A DNA stretch of 31,512 bases. It comes from a virus. Position numbers and translations under genes: made by a program. The notes under the pieces are model-generated. The model searched no databases. It saw nothing but the letters and a program-made list of their open reading frames with translations, and was not told where the DNA came from. The stretch is from IMG/VR virus record IMGVR_UViG_3300037427_004519, positions 1 through 31,512 of that record; one strand, 5' to 3'. The stretch's first letter is position 1, and every line of letters begins with the position of its first letter. This document shows, one piece after another, positions 1-6,912 of the stretch.

Positions 1-986
1 TAGTCAAATATTGCGTTCTTAGCCCATGGATCTTTGACAAAAGAAGTTAGATTCATTAGCATTAGTCGACAAGAATCATAAGGAGATAGAATAATTTCTC
101 CACATGGATTAGTTGAAACTGAGCCGAAGCCTTCTTCTTCATAAATGTCAGAAGGTGTCATCTTCTTTGCAGTATCCCAAAATAAAACACCCGGTTCAGC
201 TGAAGCGTGTGCTCCCTCAATTATCTCGTGCCAAATTTCAGATGCACTATCCATTTTACTTATCTTGGGACTTTCATCGCTAACAGGCCATCTGAGTTCT
301 ACTTCGCTTTTATCTCGAACTGCATTCATAAACTCATCTGTGACTCTAACAGAAATATTTGCACCTGTTACTCTTGTCAGATCCCGCTTAATCTTTATGA
401 AATCTCGAATTTGGGGATGATGGACCGATATCGTCAACATTAGAGCGCCTCTGCGGCCGCCTTGGGCCACTTCACGACAAGAATTGGAGAATCTATCCAT
501 GAAGACTTCTATACCATCAGTGGTTCTTGCAGCGTTTCCTGTTGTCTCTCCTTTCGGTCTTATATTTGATATGTCAAATCCTACACCACCTCTACGCTTG
601 GCAATTTGCACAAGCTCCTGATCTGTTTTTAAAATCCCGCCATAGGAATCGCAAGGAGCTTCTATAACAAAGCAGTTTGAAATAGACTGAATCTGATGCT
701 CGTTCCCTATTCCGGCCATTGGTGATCCTTGCGGAACTACATATTTGAAATCTTTCAATAGATCGTAGATCTCATCTTCTGACATTGGGTTCGGATATTT
801 AGACTCTACCTTAGTAAATTCTCCTGCCAGCCTTTTATGCATATCATCAGGTGTTGATTCAAGAAAGTTGGCCGACTTGTTTGTCAATGCATACTTTGTT
901 ATAAATACATTTGCAGCAAGATCATCATTTTTAAAGTAGTCCGATGAGGCCTTGAAGGCTTGATCGTAATCAATACATATCTTCAT
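1..986 (-). CDS. nrdJ: Class II (adenosylcobalamin-dependent) ribonucleotide reductase, N-terminal 328 residues, cut by window edge
   Basis: Reduces ribonucleotides to deoxyribonucleotides for phage DNA synthesis. The reading frame is open from the ATG at 986 to the window edge, so the C-terminal part lies outside. Family signatures in order are SISNCFVIEA (C105, a candidate for the redox-active cysteine), KRRGGVGFDISNIRPKG (about 130-146), a GGRRGALM segment (176-183), VTGANISVRVTDEF (206-219), and STNPCGEI (291-298), which holds the N-x-C-x-E active-site trio N293, C295 and E297. The VTGANISV stretch and the NPCGE form fit class II enzymes better than T4 NrdA (inference from remembered family patterns). 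It starts 12 bases after the helicase stop, with only a weak purine-rich ribosome site, so it is probably read from the recA-exonuclease-helicase message. No class I NrdB or class III NrdG lies in the window. The missing C-terminus with its redox cysteines would settle the class. Confidence 0.85.
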   Translation of the reverse strand, partial: MKICIDYDQAFKASSDYFKNDDLAANVFITKYALTNKSANFLESTPDDMHKRLAGEFTKVESKYPNPMSEDEIYDLLKDFKYVVPQGSPMAGIGNEHQIQSISNCFVIEAPCDSYGGILKTDQELVQIAKRRGGVGFDISNIRPKGETTGNAARTTDGIEVFMDRFSNSCREVAQGGRRGALMLTISVHHPQIRDFIKIKRDLTRVTGANISVRVTDEFMNAVRDKSEVELRWPVSDESPKISKMDSASEIWHEIIEGAHASAEPGVLFWDTAKKMTPSDIYEEEGFGSVSTNPCGEIILSPYDSCRLMLMNLTSFVKDPWAKNAIFD

Positions 987-998
987 AAATTATCCCAT

Positions 999-2402
999 CT
1001 AGTCCTGTTGAACTTCTTTCCACTTTGCTTTTAGCAAATTCTTCATTGTTCTTGCATCGTTTTCAGCTACTTCATTGAGATTCAAGTCCTCTTCATCTAA
1101 AAACTCAATTTTTGATCGCGCAGTATCCATCTTTATTGGAAATAAAAGCCCATCTCTTCCAGCTCTATTTTTTGCAACAAAGAGCCTACCAACTCCAGAA
1201 GACTTCTCCATAGGTTTTCTAGATAGAGATATAACAACATCTGCGACCATAGCCTTTCCATAAGCCTCAGACATGTTTTCTAATCCAACTATATCAGATT
1301 TTGCTGAGTCTCTATTAGCCTGCGATGCTGTCCAAACAGGAACATTCAACTCCATTGCTAAATTTCGAAGCTCTTCATAGATCAATTTCAATTCATGTCG
1401 AAGAGAATCATATTGACGAGAAGATCTCATAATATCTGCATAGTCGATGACAATAAGACTGGGCATAAATTCTTTCAACTTTAGCTTCTCTATATGATTT
1501 CTTATTGTTTGCACTGTAGCGGTCCCTGTTGGATACTCTTTGATTATCAGTCTTCCCAGATCTAAATCTTTATACTTAGACAATACTCTGTCTTTGTTAT
1601 CTTGTACTTCATTGCTTGGAATATTACAAAGATTACTATCATATCTGAGCCCTACAGCTGTCTCTGTTAATTCAAATGTATAGTGAACGACATTTTTTCC
1701 GGCACGCAGGGCGTTTGCTCCCATTGCTACGAGCCAATGAGACTTTCCAACACCAGTATTTGCGGTGACGACACCGATCTCGCCGCGGCCGAGGCCTCCG
1801 TTTAAAATATCTTTTCTATCAAGCTCTACCAATCCAGTTGGACAAACTCGTCGATTAACCTTGACAAATCTTGCTTCAATATCTTCAAAGAAATCGTGCC
1901 CGGTGGAAGACGGCATGCCAACAGAGACAGCATTTTTCATTATTGAAAGAACGTTTTCAAACTGTCCGTCGTGAATAAGATTCACAGACTCTTGAAGTGC
2001 TTCTTTAAATGCCTGTCTTTTGCAAAAGTCTAAAGCCTTGTCTTTAACGTATTTCAGGTCACCATGATCTGGGTTTGTCTTAATCCTGTGTAGATATCCA
2101 ACTATCTGTTCTCTCAGAACAGCATCATTCCCCTGGCTTAGATCGTCCCGTATAATGCTTACAAGTAACCCCATTGTTGGAAAGCACTTATAGTTCTCAT
2201 GATATTTGAAGTACTTCTCTGTAAGATAGTGAAGATACTTCAGCTCAAAGAAACTGGGGATCATTACTTCTACCATTTGAGCAGCCCAAACATGATCATG
2301 CAAAAGACCTTGAAAGATCTTCTCCTGAAATGCTTTTCCGTACTGCTTAAAGTGACCGTGACTATTTTGCAAAGGCGTTACCTTTGCATTTTCTTGGGAC
2401 AT
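999..2402 (-). CDS. DnaB/gp41-type replicative DNA helicase
   Basis: A hexameric 5'-3' helicase expected to unwind the replication fork. The 467-residue length is close to T4 gp41 and bacterial DnaB. An N-terminal helical region (about 1-165) is followed by a RecA-fold motor. The Walker A motif is ANTGVGKS at 214-221, a FELT segment with a candidate catalytic glutamate lies at 243-246, and Walker B is IVIDY at 317-321. The SQANR motif is at 360-364, and an AKNRAGRDG segment with a likely arginine finger is at 410-418. The ATG at 2402 lies one base after the exonuclease stop (TAG-A-ATG), so translation is probably coupled to the upstream gene. No primase domain is fused to it and no primase gene is visible in the window. 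Confidence 0.93.
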   Translation of the reverse strand: MSQENAKVTPLQNSHGHFKQYGKAFQEKIFQGLLHDHVWAAQMVEVMIPSFFELKYLHYLTEKYFKYHENYKCFPTMGLLVSIIRDDLSQGNDAVLREQIVGYLHRIKTNPDHGDLKYVKDKALDFCKRQAFKEALQESVNLIHDGQFENVLSIMKNAVSVGMPSSTGHDFFEDIEARFVKVNRRVCPTGLVELDRKDILNGGLGRGEIGVVTANTGVGKSHWLVAMGANALRAGKNVVHYTFELTETAVGLRYDSNLCNIPSNEVQDNKDRVLSKYKDLDLGRLIIKEYPTGTATVQTIRNHIEKLKLKEFMPSLIVIDYADIMRSSRQYDSLRHELKLIYEELRNLAMELNVPVWTASQANRDSAKSDIVGLENMSEAYGKAMVADVVISLSRKPMEKSSGVGRLFVAKNRAGRDGLLFPIKMDTARSKIEFLDEEDLNLNEVAENDARTMKNLLKAKWKEVQQD

Positions 2403-2403
2403 T

Positions 2404-3357
2404 CTAACCTCTTAGAGCAAAATTTAAAGACAAAAACAGAGCATCAACATCGAACGTATGCAAACCCTCAACTGATAAGGCTCTCATCATAGCTATTTTA
2501 TTACGAGCAGGCGTAAAAGTATCAATTACCCCTTCTATCTTTTGAATTTGTGTTCCAGTCAAATTCACAGTATCTAGATGCATTAACTTCCAATTCCTTC
2601 GTGCAATATCAGCAGACTCGACAATCTTTTGATAAGCTTGAACTTTTGATTCTTTCGTTCTCTGCTCGCTCAAACTAATTATATCGTTAACACTCACAAA
2701 TTCCTTCTTTGAAAGTTCGGGAAAACGCTTGGCGAGGACCTTAAAACCAACACCTTTTATTCCAGGGATTCCGTCGGAGGTATCTCCACAAAATGTTCTC
2801 GCTTGACAAAAATTTTCAGGATGAATTGAAAATCTTTCTAAAACATCATCAACATGTATGTACTTCTTGCTTGTGGGTGAAAATATTGTAACCCTCTCAG
2901 AAACAAGTTGATAAAAATCTTTATCTGATGAGTAGATCACACATTCTTTATCAGTGAACATATTTTTTGACATATAACCTATAACATCATCTGCCTCACA
3001 ATCAGATACGTAAATCTGACATACGGGGGCATTTTTAAGTAAATTTACCAAGAAGGTTACCTGGTTGTTTCGATTAGAAACCGTGTCAGGTATTTCAGAG
3101 TAAAATCGATTCAGCCTTTGTGGCTTTTTATTTTTTTTATAGTCTGGGAACAACTTCCTTCTTTTTGAAGACCCTCCACCTTCCCAGATTATATACACAG
3201 CCGAAGGGAAAACTTCGGAAACGATGTTTTTTAGACCATTCAAGAATCCGACAGCGCCACCTATCGGTTCCCCGTGTCGATTCATTGTGGGATTTGCACA
3301 AAAATGTCGTGTGAAGACATTATAAGCATCTATTAAAAGAACCGGTCGTTTTGTCAT
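2404..3357 (-). CDS. 5'-3' exonuclease / flap endonuclease (FEN, T4 RNase H-like)
   Basis: A structure-specific nuclease expected to remove RNA primers and 5' flaps during lagging-strand synthesis. At 317 residues it matches T4 RNase H and the 5'-nuclease domain of bacterial Pol I. Visible metal-binding residues are D10 in LLIDAYNVF, the E121/D123/D124 cluster in CEADDVIG, D145 and D147 in YSSDKDFYQLV, and D192 and D195 in FCGDTSDGIPGIKGVG. That last stretch also opens the helix-three-turn-helix DNA-binding element (about 193-209). The start ATG directly abuts the recA stop (TAGATG), so the two are translationally coupled. Since the window's polymerase is a bare polymerase domain, this protein probably supplies the 5'-nuclease function that is fused to the polymerase in E. 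coli Pol I (inference). Confidence 0.92.
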   Translation of the reverse strand: MTKRPVLLIDAYNVFTRHFCANPTMNRHGEPIGGAVGFLNGLKNIVSEVFPSAVYIIWEGGGSSKRRKLFPDYKKNKKPQRLNRFYSEIPDTVSNRNNQVTFLVNLLKNAPVCQIYVSDCEADDVIGYMSKNMFTDKECVIYSSDKDFYQLVSERVTIFSPTSKKYIHVDDVLERFSIHPENFCQARTFCGDTSDGIPGIKGVGFKVLAKRFPELSKKEFVSVNDIISLSEQRTKESKVQAYQKIVESADIARRNWKLMHLDTVNLTGTQIQKIEGVIDTFTPARNKIAMMRALSVEGLHTFDVDALFLSLNFALRG

Positions 3358-4542
3358 CTATTCTAGCGCTCCGTCGAGCGCAATTGATCGAATCTCCTCG
3401 TATGACTCTGAATCTATGTCGTATTCTTGACTTGACATCTTCTTGATCATTACTACATCCAGCAGACTATTAATATAACCTGAATACTCTGAGTTGTTCA
3501 TAATTTCATCAAATGAGGGCTTATGAAACTTCTTTTCAATTAAAACCTCACCTGTTGTTGTATCTGTTACAGTAAAGGTCTTCCATGCACCTGTTCCGGC
3601 TACACATATTTCTTTTCCATCAATTGTCTCGGGCCCGTGTTTTCTAAGAACATCAAATATTTGAACATGTTCTCTTATCCCTTTTCCAAAATGAATTTCA
3701 AAATCAATCTTTCTAAACGGAGGAGCAACCTTATTTTTAATTGTCTTTGCAGATACATGAATACCAATAACGTCATCGCCGTCTTTGATTTGCTGCCCTG
3801 CACCCAGTTTGATTCTAGTAGATGCATGGAATGGAATTGCCTTTCCACCCGGGGTTGTATCAGGATCGCCATACATGACACCAATCTTTGTTCTGATCTG
3901 GTTAAGGATTACAAATAATACATTTTGATTTGCAATGACGCCAGTAATCTTGCGCATTCCCTTTGAAATTGCACGTGCCTGTAACCCAATAGACTCTTTG
4001 TCATAATCACCCATAAGCTCTGCTTTTGGTGAAGATGCGGCGACAGAATCCCAAACAATAGTTACAGGTATGTCTTTATTCATTGCCTTGGCTTTCATAA
4101 TAGTAGCCTCAGCAATTGAAAGAACTTCCTCTGTGCAGTGTGTATCGACATAAACAAAACGCTGAGATACATCGACACCAAGCATTTTTAGATTTTCAAC
4201 AGAAGTTGCATTCTCAGTATCAATATAGACAACAATTCCGCCCATTTTCTGTGTAGTTCTTGCAATCTGTGTTGCAATGTGAGACTTTCCAATGCTCGGC
4301 GGGCCAAAGATCTCAACAATTCTTCCTTCGGGTAAACCGCCGTCTTTTCTATTAGAGCAAATATAATCTAACAGCTTAGAACCAGTACTGATCCACCTGT
4401 TAACATGTGTTGGAGATTCATCATATGCTAAGTTATATGCAACTCGCTCTCCAAGCTCTTTGTTAAGTGAGCTAATTAAATCAGAAGTAAAATCATCTGT
4501 TCTATTTTCTTTGCTAGTTATTGTAGTTTTTCTTTTTGCCAT
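3358..4542 (-). CDS. recA: RecA-family recombinase (RecA/UvsX role)
   Basis: An ATP-dependent strand-exchange protein that coats single-stranded DNA for recombination-dependent replication and repair. The 394-residue product has Walker A GPPSIGKS at 80-87, a catalytic glutamate at E110 (YIDTENAT), Walker B TIVWDSVAA at 161-169, and the L2 region NQIRTKIGVMYGDPDTTPGG at 214-233. These read more like bacterial RecA (VDSVAALTPKAE, NPETTTGG) than like T4 UvsX. The frame is open further upstream to 4608, but that start lies inside the ssb terminator hairpin. The ATG at 4542 has an AAGAGGA ribosome site 6 bases upstream and is preferred. The gene begins a tight series with the exonuclease and helicase. 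Its leader shares a 13-base element with the ssb leader. Confidence 0.92.
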   Translation of the reverse strand: MAKRKTTITSKENRTDDFTSDLISSLNKELGERVAYNLAYDESPTHVNRWISTGSKLLDYICSNRKDGGLPEGRIVEIFGPPSIGKSHIATQIARTTQKMGGIVVYIDTENATSVENLKMLGVDVSQRFVYVDTHCTEEVLSIAEATIMKAKAMNKDIPVTIVWDSVAASSPKAELMGDYDKESIGLQARAISKGMRKITGVIANQNVLFVILNQIRTKIGVMYGDPDTTPGGKAIPFHASTRIKLGAGQQIKDGDDVIGIHVSAKTIKNKVAPPFRKIDFEIHFGKGIREHVQIFDVLRKHGPETIDGKEICVAGTGAWKTFTVTDTTTGEVLIEKKFHKPSFDEIMNNSEYSGYINSLLDVVMIKKMSSQEYDIDSESYEEIRSIALDGALE

Positions 4543-4548
4543 TATTAG

Positions 4549-4555
4549 TCCTCTT
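4549..4555 (-). promoter_or_regulatory. Ribosome binding site deciding the recA start
   Basis: Reads AAGAGGA on the minus strand, six bases before the ATG at 4542. It supports that start over the upstream in-frame start at 4608, which lies inside a terminator hairpin and would add 22 residues unlike the family. Confidence 0.75.
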
Positions 4556-4562
4556 CTGAATA

Positions 4563-4575
4563 TTAATGTGCAAAT
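4563..4575 (-). promoter_or_regulatory. Shared 13-base leader element, recA copy
   Basis: Reads ATTTGCACATTAA on the minus strand, 20 bases before the recA start. The same 13 bases occur 17 bases before the ssb start (5454-5466). Its position just upstream of both ribosome sites suggests an operator or a translational control site; the function is inferred. A weak promoter-like pair (ATGAAC, 18 bases, TAATAT) overlaps it. Confidence 0.5.
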
Positions 4576-4596
4576 AGCAAAGTGTTCATAATAAAA

Positions 4597-4620
4597 AAGG
4601 GAGGCCAATTGGCCTCCCTT
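4597..4620 (-). terminator. Strong intrinsic terminator after ssb
   Basis: A perfect 24-base inverted repeat (AAGGGAGGCC arm, AATT centre, GGCCTCCCTT arm). On the minus strand it runs directly into six T residues. It begins about 21 bases after the ssb stop and ends 54 bases before the recA start. The opposite strand has no comparable T run, so it acts on ssb transcripts. It should separate abundant ssb mRNA from the recA operon. Confidence 0.93.
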
Positions 4621-4641
4621 GTGAAGATTTGAAAAATAACC

Positions 4642-5436
4642 TTAGAGCGTTTCTAAGTCTGCAAAGGCATCATCAAGTGATTTATAATTCGAATCTGTTG
4701 TACTGCTAGAAGTTCCAGTAGAGCTGGACGTTTCTGTAGTTCCTCCACGAGTTGTTCCGGTATCATCATCATCAGATCCGTCATCACCGTTGAGCCAATC
4801 ATTTACAATCTTTTCTAGCTCGTCGTAAGTCTTACAAGTAAACATATCATCAAGATTAGGAATACTTTGAATCCACTGTGTAGATTGTGCTTTGTCAGAT
4901 GACAACATCGAATCCTTGCCTCTTGGACGAACTTCTGTCATTGCCCACATGCGACCAGGTGGCTTATTGCAAACAACCTTGATATCACGGCCCTCTGTAG
5001 GGTCAGTAATATCTCCATAGTCTTCATCAAGCATAATGTTCAGCAAAGATTGATAGACAGTTTTACCAAATGCCCAAAGCCGAACACCCTTGTCTTCCTC
5101 ACCTCGGACAACAACAGGGGCATAACTTCGCATCTTAGGATAAAGCTTCTTGGCCAGCTCGTAAGACTCCTTAGACCCGTCGTCACGGAGCTTAGTAATA
5201 AGCTCTTGAATTGGATCTGCGTCACCAAACTGGTAAGGGGCAAGAAGCCCTGGATTGTTTCCGATATTATAGTAGAAATAACGTTCCTTGAAAGGTTGAC
5301 CGTCATTGTCTTGGAATGAAAGCAGACGAACAGTGTGTTCCTCTCCTTCTTGTGGGCGCCACATAGTGTTGCGCTTTGAATTGTTTCCAGAAAGCTGACT
5401 CAGCTTCTTTCGAATTGCATCGAGATCTATTGCCAT
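4642..5436 (-). CDS. Single-stranded DNA-binding protein, T4 gp32-like
   Basis: Binds single-stranded DNA at the fork and during recombination, and probably recruits partner proteins through its acidic tail. The 264 residues comprise a basic N-terminal arm (about 1-30, DAIRKKLSQL), a core with the gp32-family stretch YPKMRSYAPVVVRGEEDKGV followed by WAFGKTVYQSLL (about 110-145), a Ser/Thr/Asp-rich linker (about 218-250), and an acidic tip LDDAFADLETL. The His/Cys zinc site of T4 gp32 is not evident: the only core cysteines are isolated (VVCNKP, FTCKT). This suggests a zinc-free variant. The gene has its own promoter (5482-5510) and terminator (4597-4620), as expected for a protein needed in large amounts. 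The ATG at 5436 is preceded by AAGGAG. Confidence 0.88.
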   Translation of the reverse strand: MAIDLDAIRKKLSQLSGNNSKRNTMWRPQEGEEHTVRLLSFQDNDGQPFKERYFYYNIGNNPGLLAPYQFGDADPIQELITKLRDDGSKESYELAKKLYPKMRSYAPVVVRGEEDKGVRLWAFGKTVYQSLLNIMLDEDYGDITDPTEGRDIKVVCNKPPGRMWAMTEVRPRGKDSMLSSDKAQSTQWIQSIPNLDDMFTCKTYDELEKIVNDWLNGDDGSDDDDTGTTRGGTTETSSSTGTSSSTTDSNYKSLDDAFADLETL

Positions 5437-5453
5437 TTTTAACTCCTTAATGT

Positions 5454-5466
5454 TTAATGTGCAAAT
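5454..5466 (-). promoter_or_regulatory. Shared 13-base leader element, ssb copy
   Basis: Reads ATTTGCACATTAA on the minus strand, identical to the copy before recA (4563-4575). It lies downstream of the predicted ssb transcription start and 17 bases before the ATG, so in ssb it would be in the 5' untranslated RNA. That favours an RNA-level or operator role rather than a core promoter element (inference). Confidence 0.5.
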
Positions 5467-5481
5467 GTTTAATTGCTATAC

Positions 5482-5510
5482 ATTATAGCATGCTGTATTT
5501 AGTTGTTCAA
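5482..5510 (-). promoter_or_regulatory. Sigma70-type promoter of ssb
   Basis: Minus strand shows TTGAAC (5505-5510), exactly 17 bases, then TATAAT (5482-5487). This is the best promoter match I noticed in the window. The -35 box sits just past the stop of the upstream gene (5515), and the ssb ATG is about 46 bases downstream of the -10 box. It is consistent with use by the host RNA polymerase. Confidence 0.8.
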
Positions 5511-5514
5511 ATTT

Positions 5515-6030
5515 TTATTTAGACTTGCGTCTTTTCTTTTTGCCCCTTTTTTTCTTACCGGGCATGTAAGGTTTTGCACCGCCAAAACCGCTTCCAGCAG
5601 CCTCAGCGGGTGTTCTTCTTTTTCGACCATGAGTGGGTGGAGATGCGCCTAGTGGAAGTGTTACGCCTCGAATATTTCCTCTAGAAATCCCAGCGCCACC
5701 TCCCATTCCAATTGCATTGACCTCTTCTACCTCATCATCTTCTTCAAGCTCGTCTTCATCAATGATTTCTTCTTTTTCCGTGAGGAGGATTCCTCTTACA
5801 AACTCTCTGAGTAATGCTTCGTCCATTGGTTCTTCTTCCTCTTCCATTTCTTTGCCCGGGCAATCAAAGAGATATTCATCACAGTCTGGATCTAGTGCAC
5901 CTGCAAGTGATCTAGGGATCGATGCAGTTGACGAAGCTGGAGCTGAAGGATCTCCGGCTGTTCCTACATAAAAAGGGCGACGGCCGCCCTGATACCTACC
6001 TGGTTTTTCATACTCTTTTAAGCTTGGCAT
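5515..6030 (-). CDS. Charge-segregated 171-residue protein of unknown function
   Basis: I do not recognise a family. The protein is strikingly partitioned. Residues about 1-55 are Pro/Gly/Ser-rich with two cysteines near DPDCDEY and FDCPG. About 60-103 is very acidic, with a short helix MDEALLREFVRGILLTE between runs of Glu/Asp. About 105-155 is Gly/Pro-rich, and the last 16 residues are almost all Lys/Arg (KKKRGKKKRRKSK). The polycationic tail suggests nucleic-acid binding, for example a DNA-condensing or head-internal protein, but this is inference. The LREFVRGILLTE helix resembles the LRRIIAEE helix of the 75-residue protein two genes upstream. The start at 6030 follows a GGGGG ribosome site. 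The gene ends directly before the ssb promoter. Confidence 0.7.
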   Translation of the reverse strand: MPSLKEYEKPGRYQGGRRPFYVGTAGDPSAPASSTASIPRSLAGALDPDCDEYLFDCPGKEMEEEEEPMDEALLREFVRGILLTEKEEIIDEDELEEDDEVEEVNAIGMGGGAGISRGNIRGVTLPLGASPPTHGRKRRTPAEAAGSGFGGAKPYMPGKKKRGKKKRRKSK

Positions 6031-6052
6031 AAAGATAAATATCCCCCAGATA

Positions 6053-6637
6053 TCAGTCTTTCAAAGCAACAGTCATTCTTATTGCATTATTCAAAGCTAT
6101 GGACAAAACAGGTTGCGAGTTTAGATAAAACTTGCTTTCATCATTTAGTGCCCCTGAACTTAAAAGGATCGTCAAATATTCTTCTCTTGATAGCTTGGCG
6201 CCTATTTGATTAAGCAACCAAACTGACCTATGCTCAACTGTCATCTTGCCAATTTTTTCATTATACTTATAAAACTGCCCCAGCTTCTCCTGATGCCACT
6301 TAGAGTCTTCTGGAACAAATAGATCATTCTCAAGATCGCCTACCTTTCCAATTGCATGAAATAACGAAACAGTAATCATTGACTTTACTGTAAGTTCTAG
6401 TTTGTGGGCTTCGTTTTCTCTTCGTAAGCTATTTAAAACTCCTAACGAATACTCGATTAGGCCTCCGGGGGTCGCCCAACCGTATTCTTCTCTACCGCTA
6501 TAGGGACATAATGCTAGGCGATCGCCTAGCGTCTCAATAAAAAAAGAATAAAGATCAGCACGATCTTTATCCTTCTGACTCAATTTATAAAAAAGCTCAA
6601 AATTACTCTGTACTTTTTCAGCGCTTATCTTACTCAA
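6053..6637 (-). CDS. HD-domain-like protein with lost metal ligands
   Basis: The layout fits the HD-phosphohydrolase-like proteins found in many T4-type phages: a PGGLIEYSLGV helix (57-67), SLFHAIGKVGDLENDLFVPE (91-110), a W-H-x-E-K-L-G segment (114-120) and EHRSVWLLNQIG (135-146). In active HD proteins the first would carry a histidine (for example PGGLxxHSL) and the second the HD pair (LFHDxGK). Here those positions are E62-Y63 and H94-A95, so the defining aspartate is missing. A late aspartate expected near 186-188 is also not seen (NNAIRMTV). The fold appears intact and the frame is unbroken, which suggests a pseudoenzyme or binding protein. Translation starts at TTG (6635-6637), supported by an ideal AAAGGAGGT site. 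Confidence 0.72.
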   Translation of the reverse strand: MSKISAEKVQSNFELFYKLSQKDKDRADLYSFFIETLGDRLALCPYSGREEYGWATPGGLIEYSLGVLNSLRRENEAHKLELTVKSMITVSLFHAIGKVGDLENDLFVPEDSKWHQEKLGQFYKYNEKIGKMTVEHRSVWLLNQIGAKLSREEYLTILLSSGALNDESKFYLNSQPVLSIALNNAIRMTVALKD

Positions 6638-6641
6638 AATT

Positions 6642-6650
6642 ACCTCCTTT
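6642..6650 (-). promoter_or_regulatory. Ribosome binding site deciding a TTG start
   Basis: Reads AAAGGAGGT on the minus strand, four bases before the TTG at 6635-6637. It is a near-perfect anti-16S match and fixes the rare start codon. It lies in the 3' half of a small inverted repeat (6640-6660) that could mask it. Confidence 0.8.
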
Positions 6651-6684
6651 AAAAAGGTAACATGTAGCTAGATAGATTTACAAG

Positions 6685-6912
6685 TTAAGAGAGGTTTTTA
6701 AGTTCTGAAAGAACAAAGCTTCTGAGTTCTTCTGACGTCATTGACTCTATTAAGTCGTCGGTATGGTCTTTATCCCAATGAACATTTTTGCCGCCCGCCC
6801 AGGCATCTTCTTGGGCTTTTACATCAGCTGTATCGTCATGTGATAGAGGATCATCTGTTGTCTTCATCTCTTCTGCAATGATTCTTCTAAGTTGTTTTCT
6901 CGTGATTTTCAT
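6685..6912 (-). CDS. Small protein with N-terminal MKITRKQLRRIIAEE helix
   Basis: 75 residues, family function unknown. The N-terminus (MKITRKQLRRIIAEEM) is a basic amphipathic helix. I recall closely similar N-termini on otherwise unrelated small proteins of marine phages (recollection, not checked). The middle is hydrophilic and rich in Asp, and the C-terminus TSEELRSFVLSELKNLS is a second LR-type helix. The IAE and LSE tripeptides fit the (L/I)-x-E pattern used by T4-type prohead proteases, so a head-internal protein with a cleavable targeting peptide is possible (inference). The ATG at 6912 has an AAAGG site 7 bases upstream. The coding frame is short, but the start context and the motif support it. 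Confidence 0.72.
   Translation of the reverse strand: MKITRKQLRRIIAEEMKTTDDPLSHDDTADVKAQEDAWAGGKNVHWDKDHTDDLIESMTSEELRSFVLSELKNLS

Noticed and set aside
145-420. A 91-codon plus-strand open frame
   Set aside because: It is antisense to the conserved core of the ribonucleotide reductase, whose motifs are unmistakable in the minus frame.
4543-4608. A longer recA start at 4608 adding 22 residues
   Set aside because: The extension begins inside the ssb terminator, would need the hairpin to be read as coding sequence, and the ATG at 4542 has a good ribosome site.
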